Source: Proteocatella sp041738345
GTDB taxonomy: Bacteria; Bacillota; Clostridia; Peptostreptococcales; Filifactoraceae
Length of the DNA stretch: 64,000 nt
NCBI GenBank assembly: GCA_041738345.1
Contig: JBGSPX010000062.1
Location: 1-64,000, forward strand
Reading direction: 5' to 3'
The stretch's first letter is position 1. Each line of letters starts with the position of its first letter. The notes under the pieces were generated by a model, which did no database searches, was not told where the DNA came from, and saw nothing but the letters and a program-made list of their open reading frames with translations. The position numbers and the translations under genes were made by a program. Positions 36,204-45,256 of this stretch are shown here, one piece after another.

Positions 36204-37578
36204 GATAGGCAAAAAAATAATATTTAGTTATATTATAATAGTGGTATTTACGATTGTTACAAGCTTGGGTATAACTAAAATGAACTTTACGGAAAATCTT
36301 AATAATCAGATATTGCAGGATCTTCAAAATGATGCGAATGTAATAACTCAGCAGATAGAGAAAAATCTTACAAGTTATCAAAGTATTTATTCATTATTTG
36401 GCGAAAAAATAACCCTTGAGGATATTTTTCCAAATGATGCAATTTTTAGATATTCTGTAAGGTTTGCATCTACAAATATACTTGTATTAGATAAAGAGCG
36501 AAAACTCATATATCAATCTTGGAAAAAAGAATCAGATTTACAAGATTTTTCATTAGGCCATTTAAATTCAGATCAATATTTTGTTCATGAAACCAAAATA
36601 TTAGACAAGGATTCAGAACTAATTGGGTACCTGTTAGCTTTAGCTAAAAAAGAAGATACTGGCGTAATAAATGCACTTATAAATAGAGCAGCTATAGTAG
36701 GTTTTGCAATGTCGCTATTCGTATCTATTTTTATAGCATTTATATTTGAGAGAAACTTAATAAATCCTGTAAATAGATTAAAGATTAATATATCTAAATT
36801 TAGAATTAGTGGAGAAAATAAATGGCAGGATATAAATACTAAAGATGAGATTGCCGATCTTAATAGAGAGTTTAAAAAAATGGCCCAGAATTTAGTTAAT
36901 TATGATAAACAACAGAAAGAATTTTTTCAAAATTCATCTCATGAATTAAAAACTCCGCTTATGTCCATACATGGATACGCAGAAGCGATAAAAGATGGTA
37001 TTGTTCCGCAAGAAGATGTGGATTCATTTTTAGATATAATTATTGATGAAACTAATAAACTGGCAGACATAGTTAATAATATTATGTATATGACTAAATT
37101 AGATAGTAATGATATTAAAAATGATAATCTTGCACAAATTACAGTTAAAGACTTTGTGGACGAAATAGTTTCTAGATACGGGATAATTATAAGTGAAAAT
37201 AATCTGATTGTAGAGAATGAAATATCTTCAGATGTAACAGTTAAAATAGAAGAAGAACATTTATTTAGAATTTTTTCAAATTTAATCTCTAATGCTACAA
37301 GGTATGCTAGAAACAAAATATATATATATTCAAAAACTTATAAGAATACGGTAAGTATATTTGTATGTGATGATGGAGATGGTTTTGACGAAAAAGAACT
37401 GTCTAAAGTCTTTGATAGATTTTTTAAAGGATATAAGGGAAACACTGGTTTAGGATTAGCTATAGTAAGAAGTACAATGCAGAATTATAGCGGAAATGCA
37501 CTTGCGTATAATAAAGAAGAGGGTGGCGCTTGCATAGAGCTCGTATTTAAAAAAGATTTTTCTAAAAAGAAAATTTAA
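36196..37578 (+). CDS. Membrane sensor histidine kinase (HAMP-HisKA-HATPase)
   Basis: 460 residues. TM1 (about 7-27), an extracellular sensor loop (about 28-160) and TM2 (about 165-187) precede a HAMP linker, a HisKA domain with the phospho-histidine at about 249 (NSSHELKTPL) and an ATPase domain with DDGDGFDEKEL and GNTGLGLAI. The sensor loop resembles no named ligand domain. It is paired with the response regulator upstream and followed by a bidirectional terminator. Confidence 0.92.
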   Translation: MSKIGKKIIFSYIIIVVFTIVTSLGITKMNFTENLNNQILQDLQNDANVITQQIEKNLTSYQSIYSLFGEKITLEDIFPNDAIFRYSVRFASTNILVLDKERKLIYQSWKKESDLQDFSLGHLNSDQYFVHETKILDKDSELIGYLLALAKKEDTGVINALINRAAIVGFAMSLFVSIFIAFIFERNLINPVNRLKINISKFRISGENKWQDINTKDEIADLNREFKKMAQNLVNYDKQQKEFFQNSSHELKTPLMSIHGYAEAIKDGIVPQEDVDSFLDIIIDETNKLADIVNNIMYMTKLDSNDIKNDNLAQITVKDFVDEIVSRYGIIISENNLIVENEISSDVTVKIEEEHLFRIFSNLISNATRYARNKIYIYSKTYKNTVSIFVCDDGDGFDEKELSKVFDRFFKGYKGNTGLGLAIVRSTMQNYSGNALAYNKEEGGACIELVFKKDFSKKKI

Positions 37579-37580
37579 CA

Positions 37581-37628
37581 AAAAAACTAACAGCTGTGTA
37601 TCGGAAAAAAAGCTGTTAGTTTTTTATT
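37581..37628. terminator. Bidirectional terminator between kinase and fba
   Basis: A perfect 15-bp stem (37581-37595 with 37611-37625), A-rich on the left and T-rich on the right. It serves both convergent genes. Confidence 0.85.
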
Positions 37629-37636
37629 TTTGAATA

Positions 37637-38578
37637 TTATCTAAATTTTATTGCAGAACCATTGCTTCCAAATACATTTCTTATTTTGTGTCTAACTATT
37701 TCCTCGATAGCATCTCTTCCTGGACCTAAGTATTTTCTAGGGTCAAATTCTTTAGGAGATTCAACTAAAACTTTTCTTATTGCAGCAGTCATAGCCATTC
37801 TTAAATCAGTATCTACGTTTATTTTACAAACACCAAATTTAGAGGCTCTATTAAGCATGTCTTCTGGAACGCCTTTAGCACCAGGAATTTGAGCACCGTA
37901 TTGATTGCACATATCTAAATATTTTGGAATTACAGAAGAAGCTCCGTGAAGTACAAGTGGAAAGTCTGGAAGCATAGCAGTTATTTTTTCAAGTCTTGCA
38001 AAATCTAGTTTAGGCTCTCCTGAAAATTTATAAGCACCATGGCTTGTACCTATTGCTATTGCTAGTGAATCTATTCCTGTTCTTTCTACAAATTCTACAG
38101 CTTGATCTGGATTTGTATAAGTAGCATCTTCAGCGCTTACGTTCACGTCATCCTCTACGCCAGCAAGTTTTCCAAGTTCGGCTTCAACCGTAACATTTCT
38201 TTCGTGTGCATATTCTACTACTCTTTTTGCAAGCTCAATATTTTTTTCGAAAGGAAGCGCTGAACCATCAATCATTACAGATGAGAATCCGTCATCAATA
38301 CAAGATTTACAAAGTTCAAAACTATCTCCATGGTCAAGGTGAAGCACTATAGGAAGGTTAGTTTCTTCTATAGCGGCTTCTACTAGCTTTCTTAAGTATA
38401 TTGGACTAGCGTATTTTCTAGCACCTGCAGATACTTGAAGTATAAGTGCAGATTCTTCTTTTTGAGCTGCAGATACAATTCCTTGAATTATCTCCATATT
38501 ATTCACGTTAAATGCACCAATAGCATAATTTCCTTCGTAAGCATGTCTAAGTATCTCTCTACTATTCATTAGAGCCAT
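37637..38578 (-). CDS. fba: Class II fructose-bisphosphate aldolase
   Basis: 313 residues of zinc-dependent TIM barrel. HLDHGDSFELC (metal histidine and Asp, about 80-90), VEAELGKLAG, AIAIGTSHGAYKF and PLVLHGASSV are characteristic. It splits or makes fructose 1,6-bisphosphate in glycolysis/gluconeogenesis. It is monocistronic with AGGAGG before the ATG. Tagatose-bisphosphate aldolase is the closest alternative, less likely as no sugar-specific genes are near. Confidence 0.92.
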   Translation of the reverse strand: MALMNSREILRHAYEGNYAIGAFNVNNMEIIQGIVSAAQKEESALILQVSAGARKYASPIYLRKLVEAAIEETNLPIVLHLDHGDSFELCKSCIDDGFSSVMIDGSALPFEKNIELAKRVVEYAHERNVTVEAELGKLAGVEDDVNVSAEDATYTNPDQAVEFVERTGIDSLAIAIGTSHGAYKFSGEPKLDFARLEKITAMLPDFPLVLHGASSVIPKYLDMCNQYGAQIPGAKGVPEDMLNRASKFGVCKINVDTDLRMAMTAAIRKVLVESPKEFDPRKYLGPGRDAIEEIVRHKIRNVFGSNGSAIKFR

Positions 38579-38767
38579 AATAATCCTCCTAAAAGTATAT
38601 AATATATTTAAAATAATATAACATAAAAGTTCACATATATATTATATATTCAAATTTAAAAAATTTAAAGAGTTATATAGTATACTATTCTAATAATATT
38701 TTGAAATTAAATAATAAAATTAAATAATAATAAAAAAAAATAGAAATTGTTTTTAAAAAATAATTTA

Positions 38768-38796
38768 TTGAAAATTCCGAGAAATGGGAATATAAT
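38768..38796 (+). promoter_or_regulatory. Promoter of the 146-residue membrane protein, with internal dyad
   Basis: TTGAAA (38768-38773), exactly 17 bp, TATAAT (38791-38796). The spacer contains ATTCC...GGAAT dyad symmetry and a stretch at 38773-38785 that matches the Gram-positive PurBox pattern AWWWCCGAACWWT at 11 of 13 positions. The rest of the gap 38579-38767 is very AT-rich with nothing else to call. Confidence 0.7.
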
Positions 38797-38837
38797 ATAT
38801 AGTAACGGGATTAATTATATAAAAGGGAGGGTTTGTT

Positions 38838-39278
38838 ATGGCTAGCATAAGAAGCCGAGTATTGGAAATTTACAAAAAAATGACAGTAAAGCAAGTAGTT
38901 GCATGTACTTTTGTAGAGACCCTATTTATTATAATGATAGGAGTTATTGTCAGCGTTGTGATTCCAGAGTTTGAAGTATTAAGAATGGATTTTGTGTTTG
39001 TAGTTATTTTTGTGAATCTTTTTGAAATGATTTCAGTTATTAAAGAAATGTTTTATAATAATGAAGAACTTTATGAGATTTTTTATTGGACGAAGTTTTT
39101 TTTATTTTCTGTAATATCAATATGCTATTTTATAACGTTATTTGAATTTCGTCAACTTAAAGAAATTTTGACTTATTTTGCAGATTTTAAAGTAACATCA
39201 ATTTTAACCATGGTACTTATAGTGGGGGTAGATTTAACTATAGATAAAATAAATGGTATGCAATTAGAAAAAAAATAA
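38838..39278 (+). CDS. Predicted four-helix integral membrane protein, unknown function
   Basis: 146 residues with four hydrophobic segments (about 19-43, 50-68, 84-105 and 117-135), a basic cytoplasmic N-terminus and a Lys-rich C-terminus. No recognised motif. It has its own strong promoter and terminator and stands alone between fba and the purine operon. AGGGAGG precedes the ATG. I cannot assign a function. Confidence 0.75.
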   Translation: MASIRSRVLEIYKKMTVKQVVACTFVETLFIIMIGVIVSVVIPEFEVLRMDFVFVVIFVNLFEMISVIKEMFYNNEELYEIFYWTKFFLFSVISICYFITLFEFRQLKEILTYFADFKVTSILTMVLIVGVDLTIDKINGMQLEKK

Positions 39279-39291
39279 TATATTAAAAATA

Positions 39292-39339
39292 AAAAATATT
39301 GATATTTGATTAAATAGAATTGAATATCAGTATTTTTTT
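39292..39339 (+). terminator. Terminator after the membrane protein gene
   Basis: A long AT-rich stem (AAAAATATTGATATT from 39292 with GAATATCAGTATTTTT) ending in seven T residues. Confidence 0.7.
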
Positions 39340-39462
39340 GTTTAAATAATATTCATTTTTAAATAAAAATTAAATTATAATAAAATTTTATTTAAAGTGA
39401 TAAAAGTCTTGAAAAATATTACGATTAGTGATAAAGTGGGAATATAGATAACGTTAACTACA

Positions 39463-39519
39463 TTAACATTCGGAATAAAACGAAATAAAGTGTATTTTTT
39501 TATTACTAATATTCGGAAA
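39463..39519 (+). promoter_or_regulatory. Two PurBox-like repeats before purE
   Basis: AACATTCGGAATA (39465-39477) and AATATTCGGAAAT (39508-39520) share ATTCGGAA and are 43 bp apart in the same orientation. Against the reverse complement of the Gram-positive PurR consensus AWWWCCGAACWWT they match 10 and 12 of 13 positions. A candidate promoter lies upstream: TTGAAA, 17 bp, TAAAGT, at about 39412-39440. The second copy abuts the purE ribosome site. A PurR-type repression site is an inference. Confidence 0.45.
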
Positions 39520-39530
39520 TAGGAGGAAAT

Positions 39531-40037
39531 ATGAAAGTAGCTATAATTTTAGGCTCAGTATCGGATTTTCCAAAAGTAAAAGATGCTTGTGATTTTCTTT
39601 CAAATATGGGTGTGAATTTTGAACTGAGAGCACTTTCTGCACATAGAACAGGAAAAGAACTTGAAGGGTATATAAAGAGTAATGATAAAGAGATAAGCGT
39701 ATACATTGCAGCAGCAGGAAAAGCGGCACATCTTCCAGGTGTTATTGCGTCTCATACGATAAAACCAGTAATTGGAATACCTATAAAATCTTCAGCATTA
39801 GACGGCCTAGATGCACTTTTATCTATTGTACAAATGCCGCCAGGAGTACCAGTAGCTACAGTAGCTATAGATGGATCTAAGAATGCTGCTATATTAGCAT
39901 GTCAAATGATTGCAATTTCAGATGAAGAACTTAACGAAAAAATGTCAAACTTCAAACATCAAATGAGAGAAGATGTTTTGAATGCGGAAGCACAGTTACT
40001 AGAAGAAATTGAAAAAGAATATAATTTTAAAAAATAG
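39531..40037 (+). CDS. purE: N5-carboxyaminoimidazole ribonucleotide mutase/AIR carboxylase
   Basis: 168 residues, flavodoxin-like PurE. GSVSDFPKVKDA at the N-terminus, LSAHRTGKEL and AAGKAAHLPGVIASHT with IVQMPPGVPVATVAI follow the class I pattern. The conserved loop usually written GGAAHLPG or GMAAHLPG here has Lys after AG. No purK (N5-CAIR synthetase) lies in this operon, although classic class I enzymes need it. It leads the purine operon with an AGGAGG site. Confidence 0.92.
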   Translation: MKVAIILGSVSDFPKVKDACDFLSNMGVNFELRALSAHRTGKELEGYIKSNDKEISVYIAAAGKAAHLPGVIASHTIKPVIGIPIKSSALDGLDALLSIVQMPPGVPVATVAIDGSKNAAILACQMIAISDEELNEKMSNFKHQMREDVLNAEAQLLEEIEKEYNFKK

Positions 40038-40062
40038 TTAAAATAGATAAGGAGATAGGGCG

Positions 40063-40764
40063 ATGAAAGAAATGTTATACGAGGGCAAAGCAAAACAGGT
40101 ATTTTTAACAGAGAAAGAAGATCAGTATCTTATACATTACAAAGATGATGCGACTGCATTTAATGGAGAGAAAAAAGAAGTAATTATGGGTAAAGGAGAA
40201 CTTAATTTAGCAATATCTACAATAATATTTGAAATGCTTGAAAAAAATGGAATACCTACTCACTATATAAAAACTTTAAATAATAGAGACATGCTTGTAA
40301 AAAAGGTTACAATACTTCCGCTGGAAGTAATAATTAGAAATATTAGTGCAGGCTCTATATGTAAAAGATTAGATTTACAAGAAGGCTTAAACTTTAAAGA
40401 GCCTATATTTGAAATATCTTATAAAAATGATGATTTAGGAGATCCGCTTATAAATGATGATCATGCAGTAGCACTTGGACTTATAGAAAGAGATGAACTT
40501 TCAGAGGTAAAGAAAACTACGCTTAAAATAAATGAACTACTTATAGAATTTTTTAAAAAAGTGGGACTGAAGCTTATAGATTTTAAAATAGAATTTGGAA
40601 AAACTGAAGATGGAAGTATAATATTAGCAGACGAAATATCTCCAGATACTTGTAGGCTTTGGGATGAAAAAACAAATGAAAAAATGGATAAAGATAGATT
40701 TAGAAGAGATTTAGGCAATTTAATCGAAGGTTATACAGAAGTTTTAGACAGAATAAGAGGTTAA
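40063..40764 (+). CDS. purC: SAICAR synthase
   Basis: 233 residues. YEGKAKQVF near the N-terminus, the phosphate loop region LPLEVIIRNISAGS and DEISPDTCRLWD near the end are diagnostic. It joins CAIR and aspartate using ATP. It lies 25 bp after purE and one base before purF. Confidence 0.97.
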   Translation: MKEMLYEGKAKQVFLTEKEDQYLIHYKDDATAFNGEKKEVIMGKGELNLAISTIIFEMLEKNGIPTHYIKTLNNRDMLVKKVTILPLEVIIRNISAGSICKRLDLQEGLNFKEPIFEISYKNDDLGDPLINDDHAVALGLIERDELSEVKKTTLKINELLIEFFKKVGLKLIDFKIEFGKTEDGSIILADEISPDTCRLWDEKTNEKMDKDRFRRDLGNLIEGYTEVLDRIRG

Positions 40765-40765
40765 T

Positions 40766-42112
40766 ATGTGTGGAATAATGGGGATTTATGCAACTTCACA
40801 AATCAATAATCAATTGTTTTATGGGCTCAACAGTTTACAGCATAGAGGGCAGGAAAGCTGTGGGATATCAGTTTCTGATGGAGATAAAATCATAAGAAGA
40901 AATGGTATGGGGCTTGTTATAGATGTGTTTAAGCCAAATATATTAGAAGAACTTAATGGAAATATAGGGATAGGGCATGTTAGATATTCTACGGCAGGAG
41001 GTTCATTTGATTACAATACTCAGCCGTTACTTGGATATACAAAAGGAGAACAGATATCATTAGCACATAATGGAAATCTCATAAACTATCAGATACTAAA
41101 ATCGAGGCTAGAAGAAGACGGTATGATGTTTCAAACGACTATAGATTCTGAAGTAATTTTATACCTTATAACGAGATACTATAAGGGCGATATTGTTCAG
41201 GCAATAAAAGATACTATGGCAAGGATTGAAGGCGCATACTCCCTTGTAGTTATGTTAAAAGATAAACTTATAGCAGTAAGAGATCCTCATGGAATAAGAC
41301 CACTTGTTATGGGGAGAACTGAGGAAGCAACTATATTTTCTTCAGAAAATGCACCTATAGAAATTTTAGGAGGAAAGTTTGTAAGAGACATACTACCAGG
41401 AGAAATTGTAGTAGTGGATGCTGATGGAGAACAATCATATATGTTCGAACATAATGCAAAGGAAAGTCACTGTATTTTTGAACATGTATACTTTGCGAGA
41501 AATGATGCTACGCTAGATGATATAAATGCATATATGTTTAGGAGAAGATGCGGAAAACTTTTATGGAAAGAAGCTCCTTGTGACGTGGATTTGGTAGTTC
41601 CTGTCCCAGATTCTGGATATCCTTCTGCGATTGGTTATTCTCAAGCATCAGGTATCCCGCTTGCGGAAGGCCTCGTGAAAAATAGGTACATGGGAAGAAC
41701 TTTTATAAAACCTACTCAAGAAGAACGTGAAATGGCAGTAAAGCTAAAACTAAATCCGCTTTCTCATGTAGTTAAAGATAAAAAGATCGTACTTATAGAT
41801 GATTCTATAGTAAGAGGAACTACATCTAGAAATCTTATACAAAATTTAAGAAATGCTGGTGCAAAGGAAATTCATATGAGAATAACTGCGCCACCAGTAA
41901 AACACTCATGCTATTATGGAATTGATACTCCAAGCAGAAGGAATCTTATTGCAGCGACGATGAGTATTGATGAAATAAGAGAACTTATTGGGGCAGATAG
42001 TTTAGCATTTATATCGATTGATGGGTTAGAAGAAGCGGCTAGGATTGGGAAGGAAAAATTATGTAAAGCTTGTTTTGATGGAGTATATCCAGTAGATCCA
42101 TGCTTAGTTTAG
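40766..42112 (+). CDS. purF: Amidophosphoribosyltransferase
   Basis: 448 residues that commit PRPP to purines. The catalytic Cys2 follows the initiator Met directly (MCGIMGIY), with no propeptide to remove. The glutaminase domain is followed by the PRPP loop VLIDDSIVRGTT (about 347). Cysteines at SHCIFEH, KHSCYYG and KLCKACF match the [4Fe-4S] ligand pattern of the B. subtilis-type enzyme. The oxygen-sensitive cluster suits an anaerobe. Nine bp separate it from purM. Confidence 0.96.
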   Translation: MCGIMGIYATSQINNQLFYGLNSLQHRGQESCGISVSDGDKIIRRNGMGLVIDVFKPNILEELNGNIGIGHVRYSTAGGSFDYNTQPLLGYTKGEQISLAHNGNLINYQILKSRLEEDGMMFQTTIDSEVILYLITRYYKGDIVQAIKDTMARIEGAYSLVVMLKDKLIAVRDPHGIRPLVMGRTEEATIFSSENAPIEILGGKFVRDILPGEIVVVDADGEQSYMFEHNAKESHCIFEHVYFARNDATLDDINAYMFRRRCGKLLWKEAPCDVDLVVPVPDSGYPSAIGYSQASGIPLAEGLVKNRYMGRTFIKPTQEEREMAVKLKLNPLSHVVKDKKIVLIDDSIVRGTTSRNLIQNLRNAGAKEIHMRITAPPVKHSCYYGIDTPSRRNLIAATMSIDEIRELIGADSLAFISIDGLEEAARIGKEKLCKACFDGVYPVDPCLV

Positions 42113-42121
42113 GAGGAAGTT

Positions 42122-43159
42122 ATGAAGATAAGCTATAAGGATTCAGGTGTAAATATTAGCGAAGGAAATAGAGCTGTAGAACTTATGAAAGCTAAAGTTA
42201 AGGAAACCTATACTAAAGGAGTTGTTGGAGATATAGGACTCTTTTCAGGCGGATTTTCACTTAAAGACTTTATGCATTTTGAAGAGCCTACCCTATTAGC
42301 ATCTACTGATGGCGTGGGGACTAAGCTTATAATTGCACAGCAGATGGATATTCATAATACTGTAGGAATTGATCTAGTAGCGATGTGTGTAAATGACCTT
42401 ATATGTCAGGGCGCAAAACCGCTTTTTTTCTTAGATTATATAGCAACTGGAAAAGTAGATGCAGTCAAAATTGCAGATATTGTAGGTGGAATAGCTACTG
42501 GATGTAAGGAAACGGGCTGTGCACTTATTGGAGGCGAAACCGCTGAAATGCCAGGACTTTATAGTGAAGAGGAGTATGATTTAGGCGGATTTTCAGTAGG
42601 AATAGTAGATAGAAAAAAAATAATAGATGGTAAGGCTATAAAACAAGGAGACAAGATAATAGGGCTTAAATCGTCAGGGCTTCATTCGAATGGGTATTCA
42701 TTAGCTAGAAAAATATTTTTTGAACATCTGAATTTAACCTGTGAGCAAAAACTAGAGGGAATGAGTGATTCGATTGGAAAAATTTTATTAGAACCTACGA
42801 AGCTATATGTAAATACCGTAATGACTCTTATTGAAAAATATGAATTAAAGGGAATTGCAAATATAACTGGCGGCGGTTTAATAGAAAATGTACCTAGAAT
42901 ACTTCCAGAAAACGTAAATGCAAAAATAGATAAGAATGCGTGGGATTATCCTGAAGTGTTTTTAAAGATTAAAGAGCTAGATATTGTAGAAGAAACAGAA
43001 CTCTATACAAGTTTTAATATGGGGATTGGAATGGTTATAGTTGTTTCTGAAGAAAAAGCTAAAGAAATATGTGAATTTATAAATAGCAATTTACAAGATG
43101 AGGCATTTATTATAGGCGAAATTACTTTAGGTGAAAAAATATGTCAATTAGTAGATTAA
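42122..43159 (+). CDS. purM: AIR synthase (phosphoribosylformylglycinamidine cyclo-ligase)
   Basis: 345 residues. GVGTKLIIA, LDYIATGK, GGETAEMPG and the GLHSNGYSLAR region identify PurM. It closes the imidazole ring from FGAM. Its last 19 bases overlap the start of purN, so the two are translationally coupled. Confidence 0.97.
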   Translation: MKISYKDSGVNISEGNRAVELMKAKVKETYTKGVVGDIGLFSGGFSLKDFMHFEEPTLLASTDGVGTKLIIAQQMDIHNTVGIDLVAMCVNDLICQGAKPLFFLDYIATGKVDAVKIADIVGGIATGCKETGCALIGGETAEMPGLYSEEEYDLGGFSVGIVDRKKIIDGKAIKQGDKIIGLKSSGLHSNGYSLARKIFFEHLNLTCEQKLEGMSDSIGKILLEPTKLYVNTVMTLIEKYELKGIANITGGGLIENVPRILPENVNAKIDKNAWDYPEVFLKIKELDIVEETELYTSFNMGIGMVIVVSEEKAKEICEFINSNLQDEAFIIGEITLGEKICQLVD

Positions 43160-43707
43160 ATATAGCGGTATTAGTGTCTGGCGGGGGAAGTAATCTTCAG
43201 GCACTAATTGATGCGCAGATTTCAGGTTATTTTAAATCTAAAATAAGCCTTGTAGTTTCAAATAAAAGCGATGCATATGCTTTAGTACGTGCAGAAAAAA
43301 ATAATATAAAAACGGCAGTTCTAAATGAATACGATTCTTTATACCAAATTTTAGAAAAGAATGATATTGATTTAGTTGTGTTAGCGGGGTACTTAAAAAT
43401 AATAGATGTTAAAGTTATTGAAAAATATAAAGATAGGATAATAAATATACATCCTTCGCTTTTACCTAAATACGGTGGAAAGGGTATGTATGGAATAAAT
43501 GTCCATAAAGCAGTATTTGAAGCGAGTGAAAAAGAAAGTGGAGCAACGGTTCATCAAGTGACAGAGGAAGTAGATTCAGGAAAGATATTAATTCAAAAGA
43601 AAATAAATATAAAGGACTGTAAAAGTCCAGAGGAAATTCAAGTAAAGGTATTAACGGTAGAACATGAAATTTTAAAGGAAGCTGTAAAACTTATTGAAGA
43701 GGTATAA
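43141..43707 (+). CDS. purN: Glycinamide ribonucleotide formyltransferase
   Basis: 188 residues using 10-formyltetrahydrofolate. SGGGSNLQALID, the catalytic NIHPSLLPKYGGKGMYG (Asn and His) and the later Asp in EVDSGKI are present. The start ATG with GGTGA upstream lies inside purM. It carries out the step between the two fused activities of the PurDL protein encoded downstream. Confidence 0.96.
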   Translation: MSISRLNIAVLVSGGGSNLQALIDAQISGYFKSKISLVVSNKSDAYALVRAEKNNIKTAVLNEYDSLYQILEKNDIDLVVLAGYLKIIDVKVIEKYKDRIINIHPSLLPKYGGKGMYGINVHKAVFEASEKESGATVHQVTEEVDSGKILIQKKINIKDCKSPEEIQVKVLTVEHEILKEAVKLIEEV

Positions 43708-43710
43708 AAT

Positions 43711-45237
43711 ATGAAAAGAGCATTGATAAGTGTAACTGATAAAAATAATATTGATTTTTTGGCTAGAGAGCTAACGGGTTTAGGATATCAAATAGTATCT
43801 ACAGGAGGAACATTAACAACTATTTTGGAAGCTGGAATAGAAGCGATTTCAATAGAAGAGGTTACAGGTTTTCCTCAAATGTTGGATGGGCGAGTTAAAA
43901 CCCTTCATCCTATGGTTCATGGTGCTCTTTTATACAAGCGAGACAATAGTTTTCATGTAGAAACTGTAGAAAAACATAATATAAAGCCAATTGACATAGT
44001 AGTAGTTAATTTATATGATTTTGAAGGCACTTTAAAAAGTGGGAAATCACATGAGGATATAATCGAGAATATAGATATCGGTGGACCTTCTATGATAAGA
44101 TCAGCTGCTAAAAATTACAAAGATGTTATAGTTGTAGTAGACCCTAAAGATTACGAAGAAATAATAGGGCGCTTAAAAGAAGACTCTTTAGATTTAGAAT
44201 TTAGAGAAAAACTTGCAATGAAAGCATATAGTGCAACAGCATACTATGATTCAATGATTTCAAGATATTTTATGAAAAAAACAAACCAAGAATCAGATAC
44301 CTTTACACTGGGTTTGAAAAAAGAAGAAGAGCTAAGATACGGTGAAAATCCGCATCAAAAAGCGGCAGTTTATAGCGATACCTTTATAACTTCGTATTTT
44401 AGTGGCTATAAGCAATTAAATGGAAAAGAATTGTCATTTAATAATTTAAATGATTTAAATACAGCAGTAGAACTTTGTGGGGAATTTTCGGCAGAAGATG
44501 GAGAATTTGCAGCAGTGGCACTTAAACACGCTACCCCATGTGGCGTAGCACTAGGGAGTAGCACATATGAAGCATTTAAAAAAGCTTATGAAGCTGACAA
44601 ACTATCTATTTTTGGTGGAATTGTGGCGCTAAATGGAGAAGTTTGTAAGGAATCAGCAGAGCTTATGAGTGAGATATTTTTAGAAGTAATAGCAGCACCA
44701 AGTTATACTAAAGAAGCTTTAGAAATTTTAACTAAAAAGAAGAATGTAAGAATTTTAACTATAGATTTTAAAGCTAAAAGAGCAGAAATGGATGTCAAGT
44801 ATGTAAGTGGTAAGGTGCTTATACAAGAGACGGATACCGCAGAAGATAGTATATTTGAGTGTGTTACTGAAAAATCACCGACAGAATTTGAGAAAAAAGA
44901 CCTTAAATTTGCGATGAAGGTATGTAAATATGTAAAATCTAACGCAATTGTTATTGCTAAAGATACGACAACTATAGCAATCGGTGGAGGTCAAACTTCA
45001 AGGATATGGGCACTTGATACAGCGCTTAATAATTATAAAGAGAAAGATTTCAAAGGGAGTGTTATGGCATCAGATGCATTCTTCCCATTTCCTGATTGTG
45101 TAGATAAAGCAAGTGAATTTGGCATAAGCGCTATAATACAACCTGGCGGAGCAATGAGAGATCAAGACTCAATAGATGCCTGTGATAAGAGTGATATAGC
45201 AATGATTTTTACTAAAATGAGACATTTTAAACACTAA
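43711..45237 (+). CDS. purH: Bifunctional AICAR formyltransferase/IMP cyclohydrolase
   Basis: 508 residues. An N-terminal MGS-like IMP cyclohydrolase domain (STGGT, GFPQMLDGRVKTLHP) precedes an AICAR transformylase with LRYGENPHQKA and KHATPCGVALG. It performs the last two steps to IMP. Three bp after purN. Confidence 0.97.
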   Translation: MKRALISVTDKNNIDFLARELTGLGYQIVSTGGTLTTILEAGIEAISIEEVTGFPQMLDGRVKTLHPMVHGALLYKRDNSFHVETVEKHNIKPIDIVVVNLYDFEGTLKSGKSHEDIIENIDIGGPSMIRSAAKNYKDVIVVVDPKDYEEIIGRLKEDSLDLEFREKLAMKAYSATAYYDSMISRYFMKKTNQESDTFTLGLKKEEELRYGENPHQKAAVYSDTFITSYFSGYKQLNGKELSFNNLNDLNTAVELCGEFSAEDGEFAAVALKHATPCGVALGSSTYEAFKKAYEADKLSIFGGIVALNGEVCKESAELMSEIFLEVIAAPSYTKEALEILTKKKNVRILTIDFKAKRAEMDVKYVSGKVLIQETDTAEDSIFECVTEKSPTEFEKKDLKFAMKVCKYVKSNAIVIAKDTTTIAIGGGQTSRIWALDTALNNYKEKDFKGSVMASDAFFPFPDCVDKASEFGISAIIQPGGAMRDQDSIDACDKSDIAMIFTKMRHFKH

Positions 45238-45256
45238 TTTATTGATGGGAGGAAAT

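Noticed and set aside
39279..39530. Guanine or PRPP-type riboswitch before purE
   Set aside because: No purine aptamer loop motifs were found; the region holds a terminator, a candidate promoter and PurBox-like repeats.
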